Of a stretch of 64,000 nt of DNA, positions 26,077 to 34,870 are shown piece by piece. The stretch covers positions 20,222 through 84,221 of the forward strand of contig JASBVV010000002.1 in the NCBI GenBank assembly GCA_029960885.1, written 5' to 3'. The position numbers were made by a program, and so were the translations under genes. How positions within the stretch are numbered: the first letter of the stretch is position 1; the number at the start of each line of letters is the position of its first letter. The DNA comes from Kyrpidia sp. GTDB lineage: Bacteria; Bacillota; Bacilli; Kyrpidiales; Kyrpidiaceae. The notes beneath the pieces are model-generated. The model was not told the origin of the DNA and did not search any database. It saw only the letters and a list, made by a program, of their open reading frames with translations.

Positions 26077-27765
26077 TTGTTGCAGGTTTCAACCGGCTGG
26101 CCGCGGGGGCCGCTGTGGATCGGCACCGAGCGCAAAATCTGGTGTTATATGGACCATCCGAAATCGGCCGAAGCGGTTCGGGTCCTTTCCGTGACGGCCG
26201 AATTGATGAAAACGCCGCCCCGGGTGCATGAATATCGGCTCACCGAACTGAGCCTTTGGCACGCTTGCGCCTTGGGCTGGGAGGCCCGGGACGTCTTGGA
26301 CGCCCTGCGCGGGTACTCCATGGGGTCGATGCCTTTTGCCGTACAGGAGTGGATCGTGCAAACCATGGAGCGATGGGGCGGGTTGATATTATCCCGGTCC
26401 GGTGGCCGATATGTGTTGGCGGCCCGCCGGCCCGTTCCGCCGGAAGTCCGACGGGTGATTGAAGCATGCGGGCTTTCGGGAGCGAACGGCCGGTGGACGG
26501 TGCCGGCCCGATTGCGCGGCGAAGTGAAGCGTCGCCTGTTGTCGACGGGGTATCCGGTGTTGGATACGGCGGGATACGTTCCAGGTGAGCCGCTCGACGT
26601 GGAGTTGCGTACCAGCGGGTCATTCGCCCTGCGCCCGTATCAAGAGCAGGCCGTGGAATCGTTTTTTGACGAAGCGCGCCACGGGGGGAGTGGCGTGGTG
26701 GTGCTTCCGTGCGGATCGGGGAAGACGGTGGTGGGTTTGGCGGCGATGGCCCGATGCCGGCAGCACACCTTGATTTTGACGTCCACCACCACCGCGGCCC
26801 ATCAGTGGCGGCGGGAAATCCTCGATAAGTGCGAGATCGATCCCGATGCGGTGGGCGTGTACGCCGGCGGCGACAAACGGGTCAGACCGGTCACGATTTC
26901 CACATACACCATGATGACCTGGAAGAATTCCAGGAACGCGATGCCCCACCTCCGGGCGCTGTCCCGCCGGCCCTGGGGATTGATCATCTACGATGAAGTT
27001 CATCTGGTTCCCGCGCCGGTTTTTCGTTTTTCCGCTTCGGTCCAGAACTGCCGACGGCTGGGCTTGACGGCCACTCTGGTGCGGGAGGACGGACGGGAAA
27101 GAGAGGTGTTCAGCCTCATCGGCCCGAAATGTTTCGATCTTCCCTGGCGTATTGTGGAAGAAGACGGGTGGATTGCCAAAGCCCGGTGTTTTGAATTGCG
27201 CGTTCCCCTCGACCCGAAGGTGCGGGAGGCGTACCGTCGAGGCGGGTCCCGGGAACGGTGGCGAATGGCCGCGACCAACCCGCGAAAACTGGAGGTCGCC
27301 CAAGCGTTGATCGAACGGTATCGCGGCACGCCGGTGCTGGTGATCGCCCATTATCTCGAACAACTTCGCGATCTGGCCGAGAGGTGCGGCGCCCGGGCGG
27401 TCACCGGGGAGACGCCCGAGCCAGCCCGGCGGGCGGCTTATGAAGCATTTCGGCGGGGGGAGATCCCGGTGCTGTTTCTTTCCCGGGTGGCCAACACCGC
27501 CGTGGACTTGCCGGATGCCCGGGTGGCCATCGAGTTGTCCGGGAATTTTGGATCGAGGCAAGAAGAGGCCCAGCGCCTGGGGCGAATCCTTCGTCCCAAA
27601 CGGGACGGCGGGGAAGCCCGCCTGTATCTCTTGGTCAGCGAAGACACGGAAGAAGTGGAGTCGGCGGCCCGGCGGAGGCAGTTCCTGGCGGAGCAAGGAT
27701 ACGAATACCGGATCGTGCCGGTGGCGGGAGGGGCGGAGTATGCGATTAACGGAGTGCCTCAATGA
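26077..27765 (+). CDS. XPB/Rad25-family DEAD-like helicase
   Basis: This 562-residue superfamily 2 helicase belongs to the bacterial XPB group. After an N-terminal region of about 180 residues resembling the XPB damage-recognition part, the helicase core begins at LRPYQEQAVESFF (Q-motif area). Motif I is LPCGSGKTVVG near residue 212, motif Ia LTSTTTAAHQW, motif II YDEVH near 305, motif III LTATLVRED near 330, motif V ANTAVDLPDA and motif VI QEEAQRLGRILRPK near 497. Eukaryotic and archaeal XPB unwinds DNA in transcription and repair; bacterial roles are unsettled. The TTG at 26077 follows AAGGAGGGG by 6 nt. It overlaps the next gene by 26 nt. B. subtilis has no such gene here. Confidence 0.86.
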   Translation: MLQVSTGWPRGPLWIGTERKIWCYMDHPKSAEAVRVLSVTAELMKTPPRVHEYRLTELSLWHACALGWEARDVLDALRGYSMGSMPFAVQEWIVQTMERWGGLILSRSGGRYVLAARRPVPPEVRRVIEACGLSGANGRWTVPARLRGEVKRRLLSTGYPVLDTAGYVPGEPLDVELRTSGSFALRPYQEQAVESFFDEARHGGSGVVVLPCGSGKTVVGLAAMARCRQHTLILTSTTTAAHQWRREILDKCEIDPDAVGVYAGGDKRVRPVTISTYTMMTWKNSRNAMPHLRALSRRPWGLIIYDEVHLVPAPVFRFSASVQNCRRLGLTATLVREDGREREVFSLIGPKCFDLPWRIVEEDGWIAKARCFELRVPLDPKVREAYRRGGSRERWRMAATNPRKLEVAQALIERYRGTPVLVIAHYLEQLRDLAERCGARAVTGETPEPARRAAYEAFRRGEIPVLFLSRVANTAVDLPDARVAIELSGNFGSRQEEAQRLGRILRPKRDGGEARLYLLVSEDTEEVESAARRRQFLAEQGYEYRIVPVAGGAEYAINGVPQ

Positions 27766-29095
27766 ATCGGACATTCGCACATTACAGCGCATTGCCTCCC
27801 ATTGCGGTCTGGATGGCCGGTCCTCGTCCAAATTATCTTTGATCCAGGAGATTCTGGCGAGATTGGGGCGACGGGAAGACATTCGCAGGGGCGCGGAAAG
27901 CCTTCCGCCTTTGATTCGGGAGGTGGTAATCGCCGTCGTTTGCGGGGGGAGGGATGTGTGGAGCGCGGAAGATCTGCAAGCTGTGGTGAGGCGGGTGTTC
28001 GGCAAGGGGGTGGAGTGGCGGGAGGCGCTCATTCCGGTGATGGATCGGGGTTGGCTGTTTCCCCTTCGCACCGAGCGGTCCGAGGTGCTGTACCATGTGC
28101 CCGCGGAGGTGCGGGAAGGGGTGCGGACCTGGCTGCGGGAAACGTGTCGACGGGATCTTCCCGAGGTGCCGGAACCGCTGGTGTGGAAAGAGGAAGGTCA
28201 GGCCCTGGTTCGGGATGCCGCCGTTTTTTTGGCCTATGTGGAGCGGCGCCGGCCGCCCCTGACCGGAGAAGGGGTTCTGTACCGGCGGCACCAGCAACAG
28301 ATCTTCGATTTGATGGAAATTCGGGAGAAGCCGCTGGAACCGGTGACGTGGCGTTTTGGATACGGACGGCGGTTTCACGACTATCCCGACCGTTTCGCCC
28401 TGATCTACGATTTCTGTTACGCAAAAGGATTGGTGGAAGAACGTGCGGATCACCTTTCCCTGGGTGCACGGGCCCGGAGCTGGCTGGCTCGTCCGGACGC
28501 GGAAAAATGGAGAGATCTGTTTGTTTTCTGGCGGTATGAGTACCGCCGGGCGATCCCGGAGTTGCCCGTGGCCTTGATCTGGGTGTCCGAAGCGTGCGCC
28601 GGCGGATGGATCGAGGAATCCCGTTTGGATCAGTTGCTCGAACCCTATGTGCACGGATATTACTATGACGATGCAGAGACGGTGAAACATCGGCGCATTT
28701 ATGCCATGCTGGTGCATCTCGGCGTGCTGTGCGTCGGCACCGTCCCGGACGGCCGCCGGGTCTACCGCGCGAGCGGATCGGCGGGCGACCGGTGGGCCGA
28801 TTCCCTCCCGGAACCGTCCCCGCCGGAATCGTGGGGGCTCATCGTCCAACCCCACTTCGAGGTGCTGGTGCCCCCCCAATGGGCGGCCCGGTTGGTTTTG
28901 GATCTCGCGGTCTTTGCGGAACCGGTGAGCGGGGAGGGGCTGTCCGTGTATCGCATGAGCCGGAAAAGCATCCGCGCGGCCCGGGAACGCGGATGGACCG
29001 GGGAGGATGTGGTGCGGTGGCTTCGAAGGTACGCCGCCCACGATGTGCCGGGCCACGTCGAGGTGCAAATTTTGCAATGGGCGAAAGCGCCGTAA
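27740..29095 (+). CDS. Helicase-associated protein (Helicase_C_3-like), partner of XPB helicase
   Basis: The 451-residue product has no ATPase motifs. Its C-terminal 90 residues ([16 protein letters not shown] ... [20 protein letters not shown] ... [15 protein letters not shown]) match the pattern of the helicase-associated domain found in proteins encoded next to XPB in actinobacteria (Mycobacterium Rv0862c beside Rv0861c). The N-terminal half looks like repeated winged-helix segments ([31 protein letters not shown]). ATG 27740 lies inside the helicase gene after GGGAGGGGCGGAG, so the two are translationally coupled and probably act together. The call rests on recalled family features and would be settled by a profile search. 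Confidence 0.7.
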   Translation: MRLTECLNESDIRTLQRIASHCGLDGRSSSKLSLIQEILARLGRREDIRRGAESLPPLIREVVIAVVCGGRDVWSAEDLQAVVRRVFGKGVEWREALIPVMDRGWLFPLRTERSEVLYHVPAEVREGVRTWLRETCRRDLPEVPEPLVWKEEGQALVRDAAVFLAYVERRRPPLTGEGVLYRRHQQQIFDLMEIREKPLEPVTWRFGYGRRFHDYPDRFALIYDFCYAKGLVEERADHLSLGARARSWLARPDAEKWRDLFVFWRYEYRRAIPELPVALIWVSEACAGGWIEESRLDQLLEPYVHGYYYDDAETVKHRRIYAMLVHLGVLCVGTVPDGRRVYRASGSAGDRWADSLPEPSPPESWGLIVQPHFEVLVPPQWAARLVLDLAVFAEPVSGEGLSVYRMSRKSIRAARERGWTGEDVVRWLRRYAAHDVPGHVEVQILQWAKAP

Positions 29096-29222
29096 CGGGA
29101 GGAAATCGGTGGGCTCCGTCGAATATATTTACACAAGGAGTGAAAATTTGTTCTTTTCGAGACGGCGGTGGACGTCGTTGGCAAGGTCCTCTGGGATTCC
29201 GTGTGGATTGGAGGGAATCGGC

Positions 29223-29804
29223 GTGGGGGATGTCATCCGGGTCTCCGATAAAAAGCAGTTTCTCCAATGGTTCTTGCAACGGCATGAGTTGCGAAGTCCG
29301 GAGGCGGGCCGGCTTCTCCGGTACATGTGCAATCAAGAGCAGATTCTGCAACGGGTTCACTTTACGGACGATCTGCGAAACTTGCCAAAGACGCTGCTCA
29401 TCTCCGCGACCTGCGTGGACACCGCCCCGTTCCGTTTCTGTAAAAACGGGCGGGTCAGCACCAGCGTCGCCGAAGCGTTTCGGGACATTCGCCAATTTCC
29501 CAACGAGGACATATTCATTAGTTTGTTTTTTCGCAATCGGTCCATCTGTCCGGAATATGCGGCGGTACGAGAACCGCACGTCCCGTTGGCAGAACGGCAA
29601 TCGGCGTTCTTACTGGACTTGGAGGCCTCCTGGGTGATGGACGATGTGCGCCGGCGGTACCTGCACGGCTATTGGATGGAGCAGGCCGACCGGGCGCTTC
29701 GGACCGGAGATCGGGAGTTGTTCCGACGCGCGGGGGAGGAACTGCGGCGATTGGGGGATCCGGACGGCGCGATTGGCCCGGTGGCGTCCGACGGCGGCCA
29801 CTGA
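29223..29804 (+). CDS. ypiB: YpiB family protein (UPF0302)
   Basis: This 193-residue cytosolic protein of unknown biochemical role matches B. subtilis Ypi[16 protein letters not shown] near residue 8, [21 protein letters not shown] near 60, [19 protein letters not shown] near 88 and CPEYAAVRE near 110. GTG 29223 with GGAGGG 7 nt upstream agrees with the family N-terminus; a TTG at 29148 after CAAGGAG is in frame and would add 25 residues. It keeps the conserved ypiB-ypiF-qcrABC order. Confidence 0.9.
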   Translation: MGDVIRVSDKKQFLQWFLQRHELRSPEAGRLLRYMCNQEQILQRVHFTDDLRNLPKTLLISATCVDTAPFRFCKNGRVSTSVAEAFRDIRQFPNEDIFISLFFRNRSICPEYAAVREPHVPLAERQSAFLLDLEASWVMDDVRRRYLHGYWMEQADRALRTGDRELFRRAGEELRRLGDPDGAIGPVASDGGH

Positions 29805-29830
29805 GGAATCTGGGATCGATGGGCCGAAGC

Positions 29831-29861
29831 GGGCTCGACTTTTGTCGGGCTCCTTTTTTTT
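29831..29861 (+). terminator. Intrinsic terminator after ypiB
   Basis: GGGCTCGAC (29831-29839), a TTTT loop and GTCGGGCTC (29844-29852) form a 9-bp stem with G-U pairs, followed by eight T residues at 29854-29861. Confidence 0.85.
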
Positions 29862-29902
29862 GTACACTGCAAGAGACATCATGGCGCGGAGGTGAGATCG
29901 GC

Positions 29903-30385
29903 ATGCTGCTGGGAGATATTGAAGTCAGCCGGTGGGAGGAGATCAAAGTCTTCGTTGACACCCTGGCCGTGGGCGGAGCCCCGCTGTGCACCGATTCCCG
30001 CGGGCAGTTGGGGCTGTATGCCCGGGTGGCGTCGATGGTGATTGCCGATTTGGAACAGGGACTGGCCGGGAGGGTATTGCGGCTTCCCGTGATCCTCCTG
30101 GAAGATGGTCTGGGATGGGAGTCGTTTGTCGGCCGATCCCTGAACTGGCGACGGCGCTTGGGCTGTTCCGGGCCACTGGTCCTGGTGGGGGTGGGGATCC
30201 CCGGGAAGGGTCTTGCGGAAGCGGCGGCCGGGGACGGCGCGGGCCCGGTGGTGCTGGCGCTGAGCGGCGAAGAGGTGCTGGCCCAAGCGGTGACTCCGGA
30301 GGCGCTCGATCATGCCGTCGCCATGTGGAGTCAAAGACTTTTGCAGGAGGTGGTGCATAGGTGGGAAGAGATTCAGGCATCCTGA
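29903..30385 (+). CDS. ypiF: YpiF family protein (DUF2487)
   Basis: The 160-residue protein sits where B. subtilis has ypiF, directly before qcrA, and has the general DUF2487 layout: a short N-terminal acidic region, FVDTLAVGGAPL near residue 22, a hydrophobic central strand VLRLPVILLEDG and GPLVLVGVGI near 95. Similarity is modest, so the name depends largely on position. ATG 29903 follows GGAGGTGAG. Function unknown; no membrane segments or catalytic motifs seen. Confidence 0.72.
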   Translation: MLLGDIEVSRWEEIKVFVDTLAVGGAPLCTDSRGQLGLYARVASMVIADLEQGLAGRVLRLPVILLEDGLGWESFVGRSLNWRRRLGCSGPLVLVGVGIPGKGLAEAAAGDGAGPVVLALSGEEVLAQAVTPEALDHAVAMWSQRLLQEVVHRWEEIQAS

Positions 30386-30523
30386 AAAACAGCATATGCG
30401 CGCCAGGCGATTGGCACAAAGTGTTCACATTCTTGCGCCGGGCTCCTGTTTCCCGTGTCGAAACCCGCCGTTTACAATGAAAACGGGCAGGGGGACGGTT
30501 CCGGGTTCACCGCCGCCGGCGCG

Positions 30524-30553
30524 TTGACACCGGGATCCGGGCGGCGGTAACAT
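30524..30553 (+). promoter_or_regulatory. Sigma-A promoter of qcrABC
   Basis: A perfect TTGACA (30524-30529) and TAACAT (30548-30553) are 18 nt apart, about 85 nt before the qcrA ATG. A second -10-like TACAAT lies at 30473-30478 without a convincing -35. Confidence 0.72.
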
Positions 30554-30637
30554 GGGAAAGGGAGACCGGGCCATTTTTGCCGGTGTGCCGGGGATTGCCT
30601 GCGCGTGCGGATCGAATCGCGGGGAGGTTCGGGAAGC

Positions 30638-31183
30638 ATGCGTGAGGAAGGTGTGCGCCCGCGCCAGAGCGGAGAATTGACGAGACGGCAATTTCTAACA
30701 TACGCCCTGGGGGGGACGGGTGCGTTCATCGGCGCGTCGATTCTCGCCCCGTTGGTTGCGTTTTCCCTGGATCCGCTGCGCAAGACCACGGGGGCCCGGT
30801 TTGTCGAGGTCGGCGGCGTGGGAGATTTTCATGAGGATTTGCCGAAACAGATTCATTTCAAGGTGACACGGACGGACGGATGGATCCAGGGGGAGGCGAC
30901 GATGACGGCGTGGGTGATCCGAAAAGGTCGGGACATTTTGGCCATGTCTCCGCGGTGCACCCATCTGGGGTGTCAGGTGAACGGGACGGTGGACGCCGCG
31001 GGCAATCCCGTACCGTCGACCGACGGCGAGTGGTGGTTCCACTGTCCGTGTCACGGAGGCCGTTATACCAAGTATGGGATTAACGATCCCGCCACACCTC
31101 CCCAGCGGCCCCTCGACGTGTACGAGGTCAAAGTGGACAATGGGAAGGTCCTGTTGGGACCCATCCATCAGAGGACGGTGTAA
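30638..31183 (+). CDS. qcrA: Menaquinol:cytochrome c reductase, Rieske iron-sulfur subunit
   Basis: QcrA accepts electrons from menaquinol through a [2Fe-2S] cluster held by CTHLGC (near residues 107-112) and CPCHGG (near 136-141). The N-terminus has the twin-arginine motif TRRQFL followed by one transmembrane segment (ALGGTGAFIGASILAPLVAF), so it is a Tat-dependent, membrane-anchored protein with its cluster domain outside. The 181-residue length is near that of B. subtilis QcrA. ATG 30638 was preferred to GTG 30605. qcrB follows after 3 nt. Confidence 0.95.
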   Translation: MREEGVRPRQSGELTRRQFLTYALGGTGAFIGASILAPLVAFSLDPLRKTTGARFVEVGGVGDFHEDLPKQIHFKVTRTDGWIQGEATMTAWVIRKGRDILAMSPRCTHLGCQVNGTVDAAGNPVPSTDGEWWFHCPCHGGRYTKYGINDPATPPQRPLDVYEVKVDNGKVLLGPIHQRTV

Positions 31184-31186
31184 TGC

Positions 31187-31858
31187 ATGTTCGCAAAGCT
31201 GTATGACTGGATTGACGAACGCCTCAATGTGACGCCGATCTGGCGGGACATTGCCGACTACGACGTACCTGCGCACGTCAATCCGGCGAACAAGATGTCG
31301 GCGTTCGTGTACTGTTTTGGAGGCCTTACCTTTCTCATTATCGTGACGCAGATTCTCTCAGGGATGTTTTTGGCGATGTACTATGTCCCGGATATTGTCA
31401 ACGCGTATAAAAGTGTCGACTACATAACGAATGACGTCCTGCTGGGCAATATCGTACGCGGGATGCATTTCTGGGGTGCGAGTCTCGTCATCATTATGAT
31501 GTTCCTGCACATGCTGCGGGTCTTCTTCACCGGATCGTACAAAGCGCCGCGGGAGCTCAACTGGATCGTCGGCGTATTGATCTTCCTCGTGGTCATGGCG
31601 TTCGGCTTCACCGGGTATCTGCTGCCCTGGGACCAGAAAGCGTACTGGGCGACGGCGGTCGGCACCAACATCGCGGCCACGGTTCCGATCATCGGGCCGT
31701 ACATCCGGACGCTGTTGGTGGGGGGCGACACCCTGGGTGCGCTCACCCTGACGCGGTTCTTTGCGATTCACGTGTTTTTCCTCCCGGCGTTCTTGATGAT
31801 TCTGCTGGCGGCCCACTTCTATATGATCCGTAAGCAGGGGATTTCGGGTCCGCTATAA
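31187..31858 (+). CDS. qcrB: Menaquinol:cytochrome c reductase, cytochrome b subunit
   Basis: QcrB is the short, b6-type cytochrome b of the bc complex, 223 residues with four membrane helices. Haem-ligand histidines are in GMHFWGASLVIIMMFLHML (near residues 92-110) and in RFFAIHVFFLPAFLMILLAAHFY (near 190-212, in part). GFTGYLLPWDQKAYWATAV is the conserved quinone-site loop. The N-terminal Cys in FVYCFGGLTF is the position that binds haem c covalently in b6-type enzymes. It pairs with the cytochrome b/c subunit that follows. Confidence 0.96.
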   Translation: MFAKLYDWIDERLNVTPIWRDIADYDVPAHVNPANKMSAFVYCFGGLTFLIIVTQILSGMFLAMYYVPDIVNAYKSVDYITNDVLLGNIVRGMHFWGASLVIIMMFLHMLRVFFTGSYKAPRELNWIVGVLIFLVVMAFGFTGYLLPWDQKAYWATAVGTNIAATVPIIGPYIRTLLVGGDTLGALTLTRFFAIHVFFLPAFLMILLAAHFYMIRKQGISGPL

Positions 31859-31900
31859 TCGCTGGCGCGGCGGGGGATTGCAAAGAAGGAGGTCTCAGAT

Positions 31901-32679
31901 ATGGCAGAGAATTATCGGAACGCATCCCGGGAACCCCCAGGTTCAAACGCGACAAAGAGATCCCCACGGGGACGGAGCCGTTTTTTCCCAACTTCCTTCT
32001 CAAGGAATGGATCGTCGGGGCGATGTTTCTCGTCGCGTTCATTCTCTGGGTGGTGTTCAACCCCGTCGGATTGGAGAAAGTGGCCAATCCGGAAGATACA
32101 TCCTATTTGCCGGTTCCCGATTGGTATTTTCTATTCCTGTACCAACTGTTGAAGTACTTCCCCGGAAAATATGTCGTGTTCGGAACGGTGGTGATCCCGG
32201 CCATCGCCACCCTGGGTCTGTTCCTCCTGCCGTGGTTGGATCGCCGGAAAGCCCGGCACCCGTTTAAGCGGCCGATCGCCACGGCGACCATGGTTCTCTC
32301 GGTGTTTTTCATGATCTGGCTGACCTACGTGGCGGAGGAGGAACACCTGACCGAATTGGCGAAACAGGGTCCCCAGGCGGCCACCCCCGGATCCCAGGCG
32401 GGCGGAAATGCCGGACCGCTGGTGGATCCGAACGATCCCGGGGCGCAGATTTTCGCCCAAAGTTGCGCGAGCTGCCACGGGGCGAATTTGGAAGGTCAGG
32501 TGGGGCCGAAGCTGCTGGGCATCGGCAACCAGATGAATGAAGCGCAACTTGTGGAGTATATCAACAATCCGAAGCCGGTCGCGGGATATCAGTCCATTAT
32601 GCCTCCCAAAGGCGGATTGCAGTCGGACGATCAGGTGAAACAGGTGGCGGCGTGGCTGGCGAAACAGAAACAAAAGTAA
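31901..32679 (+). CDS. qcrC: Menaquinol:cytochrome c reductase, cytochrome b/c subunit, with apparent 5' frameshift
   Basis: QcrC fuses a subunit-IV-like membrane part with a C-terminal cytochrome c. The body, intact from 31918 to 32679, encodes ERIPGTPRFKRDKEIP, FFPNFLLKEWIVGAMF, three membrane helices, the b6f-like PDWYFLFLYQLLKYFPGK, and a haem site CASCH at 32464-32478 with Met in IMPPKGG. The only well-placed start, ATG 31901 after AAGGAGG, is in another frame and would give a spurious 83-residue peptide. The body frame has no ATG, GTG or TTG before 32023, which lies in the first helix. One extra base between about 31904 and 31920 would restore MAENYx-ERIPGTP. So this is a sequencing error or a real frameshift. 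Confidence 0.85.
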
Positions 32680-32760
32680 TCCGCGCGGGGTCACGGGTGC
32701 CTACGCGGGCAAGACGCAAGGAAAGTGATACAATATGCAATATCGTTTCGTGGAAGGATT

Positions 32761-32784
32761 CCGGCCGTTGGGCCGGGATTTTTT
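32761..32784 (+). terminator. Intrinsic terminator after qcrC
   Basis: CCGGCC, a GTTG loop and GGCCGG are followed by GATTTTTT (T-run 32779-32784). It ends the qcr operon before the convergent yitT-type gene. A -10-like TACAAT upstream at 32729 has no convincing -35. Confidence 0.8.
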
Positions 32785-32807
32785 CTTCGTGGGACCGGCG
32801 GGCCTTC

Positions 32808-33635
32808 TCAGCGGGTAAATCCTTCACCGAGGACGTCGTGCACTTCATTGACCACGACGAAGGCCTCCGGATCGACACTTTTGACGATCCAGTGGAGGCG
32901 AATGATCTCGTCCCGGTGGACCACCGTGTACACCATCCGGCGACGGATGCCGGTATAACCGCCGACGGCGGGGACCAGCGTCGTCCCCCGCCCGAGCTCC
33001 AGGTGGATCCGGTCGGCAATCTCCTCGCTGCGGTCGGAGATGATGGTGGCGGCTCGAGCGGCGGAAATTCCTTCCAAAACAAAATCCACGACCCGGGACG
33101 AGACGAACAACGCAACCAGGGAGTACATGGCCGTCTGTCGCCCGATCAGCACGGCGATCATTCCGATGACTGCCACATCGATGGCGAAGAGGGTTTTTCC
33201 CATACTGATTCCCCAGAAATGTTTGACCACCCGGGCGATGACGTCCGCTCCGCCGGTGGTGGCCCCGAATCGAAAGACAATGCCCAGGCCGATTCCCGAC
33301 AGCACCCCGCCGTACAATGCGGCGAGCAATTTGTCGTCCACGGGGGTTTGAAAACCTTTGGTCAGTTCCGAAAAAATGGAGACGGCCGCGACACCCCATA
33401 GGGTCTTCAGAACGAACTCCCGGCCGAACATTCTGCCGCCCAGCCAAAGCAGGGGAACGTTGAGGACGAGAAAGGTCGCGCCGACGGGGATGTGAAACAG
33501 GTACCAGCCGAGGACCGATAAACCGACGAAACCGCCTTCGGACAAATGGTTGGCGATGAGGAAGTTATTCAGGCCCACGGAGAAGATGAAGGCACCGGCG
33601 GCGATGCCTGCGGATTTCGAGAGGATGGCTTTCAC
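32808..33635 (-). CDS. YitT family membrane protein
   Basis: A 275-residue protein with five membrane helices and a C-terminal cytoplasmic DUF2179-type domain. Hallmarks are GLNNFLIANHLSEGGFVGLS near residue 18, RFGATTGGADVIARVV near 115 and the C-terminal part ISDRSEEIADRIHLELGRGTTLV. The protein corresponds in position to B. subtilis ypjC; YitT proteins have no settled function. I chose GTG 33635 because the family begins about 15 residues before GLNNFLI; an in-frame ATG lies at 33671. It reads away from and overlaps nothing, following the YkvI-like gene by about 50 nt. Confidence 0.87.
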   Translation of the reverse strand: MKAILSKSAGIAAGAFIFSVGLNNFLIANHLSEGGFVGLSVLGWYLFHIPVGATFLVLNVPLLWLGGRMFGREFVLKTLWGVAAVSIFSELTKGFQTPVDDKLLAALYGGVLSGIGLGIVFRFGATTGGADVIARVVKHFWGISMGKTLFAIDVAVIGMIAVLIGRQTAMYSLVALFVSSRVVDFVLEGISAARAATIISDRSEEIADRIHLELGRGTTLVPAVGGYTGIRRRMVYTVVHRDEIIRLHWIVKSVDPEAFVVVNEVHDVLGEGFTR

Positions 33636-33688
33636 GTGGCTCTCACCCGGCCCCAGCGTACCATATGTCATGGATTTCCACAAGAGGG

Positions 33689-34729
33689 CTAGCGCCCCGG
33701 GATACGGCGGGGCCCAAGCAGCAGAAAAAGGAGCAGCAAGCTGACGTACCCGAATATCGGGTACAGGCCGTGGACGAGGTTGGAGAATCCGATCCGACTG
33801 ATGAAAAAAGCAGCGACGAGCAACAGGATGGCCACGCTTCCCGGGTGCACCCGGCGTCCGAGATCCTGAACCATGCGAATCAAACCGAACACATTCGCGA
33901 TCAGGGTGGAGTAGATTTCTCCCCACAGAACGGCGATGAAGACGGCATGGACCGCCGGATGAAGTTCTCGGGCCAGCCCCCCCATGGGCAACTCGAGGTC
34001 GGTGATGACCGGCCAGTACCTGGACATGGCCGCGTTGGCGCACAGGAGCATCAAGCCCATTCCAAGGGCGCCGATCCACGCGCCCGCCCGCAGGATCCGG
34101 CCGTCGCGAATCTGCCGCCCCAGCGGGATGAACACCGAAACCGAGAGCCCCAGATTGAAAGCGGCGTAAGAGACGGCGGAGATCGCGGACTTGACGGCGG
34201 AACTCGGGAGTGAGGAAAAGGAGGCCGACGCGGCCCCAAAATGATGAAAAGAAATCCATGCGGTGGTCAGTATCATCAGGGGCACCACCACGTCGTTGGC
34301 TTTCATGATGCCGTTCAGGCCGAAGAGAACGGTGAGATAGCAGAGGCTGGCGGTGATCACCACCCCGAGGGAGAAGGAGAGGCCCAGCCGTTCTTCAAAG
34401 AGCGCGCCCGCCCCGGCCAACATCGCCACACTGACCCCGAACAACATCAGACCCATCGTCACATCCACCGCCGGGGCCACCCACGGACCCAACAGATGCA
34501 GGGTCAGGCTCCGGGAGGAACGGCCGTCCAGGTCTGCGCCGAGGAGCAGCACGCGGCTCCCGACCACGCCGAACAGAAGACTGGCCAGCACAATGGCGCC
34601 GTACGACGCCCATCCGTGCCGGGTGAAAAAGGTGAGAATCTCCTGCCCCGAGGCAAATCCCGCACCGACAATGGTGCCCATAAAGGTGAATCCGACGCTG
34701 ACGGCCAACCGCCACTGCGATGTGCTCAT
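33689..34729 (-). CDS. YkvI-like membrane protein (APC-fold transporter relative)
   Basis: A 346-residue polytopic protein with about ten helices. The first helix carries TFMGTIVGAGFASGQEILTFF (split here near residue 14), a motif of the YkvI family and of related LeuT/APC-fold transporters with a GxGxxxGxE pattern. No soluble domain is present. Substrate unknown. ATG 34729 follows AAAGGGGCGG. It is divergent from uppP with 141 nt between them and probably shares a transcript with the yitT-type gene. Confidence 0.75.
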   Translation of the reverse strand: MSTSQWRLAVSVGFTFMGTIVGAGFASGQEILTFFTRHGWASYGAIVLASLLFGVVGSRVLLLGADLDGRSSRSLTLHLLGPWVAPAVDVTMGLMLFGVSVAMLAGAGALFEERLGLSFSLGVVITASLCYLTVLFGLNGIMKANDVVVPLMILTTAWISFHHFGAASASFSSLPSSAVKSAISAVSYAAFNLGLSVSVFIPLGRQIRDGRILRAGAWIGALGMGLMLLCANAAMSRYWPVITDLELPMGGLARELHPAVHAVFIAVLWGEIYSTLIANVFGLIRMVQDLGRRVHPGSVAILLLVAAFFISRIGFSNLVHGLYPIFGYVSLLLLFLLLGPRRIPGR

Positions 34730-34870
34730 GGTGCCGCCCCTTTGGCTTTCAGTATGTCGAGCCTGCCCCTTTACCGGGAACACGCCCTTGGTTCACTGTA
34801 TGGGCTCCCATTCTCCGGCATGACCGGGCATATCCCGGGTGCCCGTCCCAATATGGTTTAAACGGGGGGG

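Noticed and set aside
29148..29222. Earlier TTG start for ypiB after CAAGGAG
   Set aside because: It would add 25 residues with no counterpart in the family; GTG 29223 has its own ribosome-binding site and matches the family start. Kept as an alternative.
31901..32152. 83-residue open frame starting at the qcrC ribosome-binding site
   Set aside because: Its residues are an out-of-frame reading of conserved QcrC sequence; it is explained by the frameshift.
32729..32784. Possible small RNA (TACAAT box followed by a terminator) after qcrC
   Set aside because: No acceptable -35 element accompanies the -10-like box, and the terminator is explained by qcrC.
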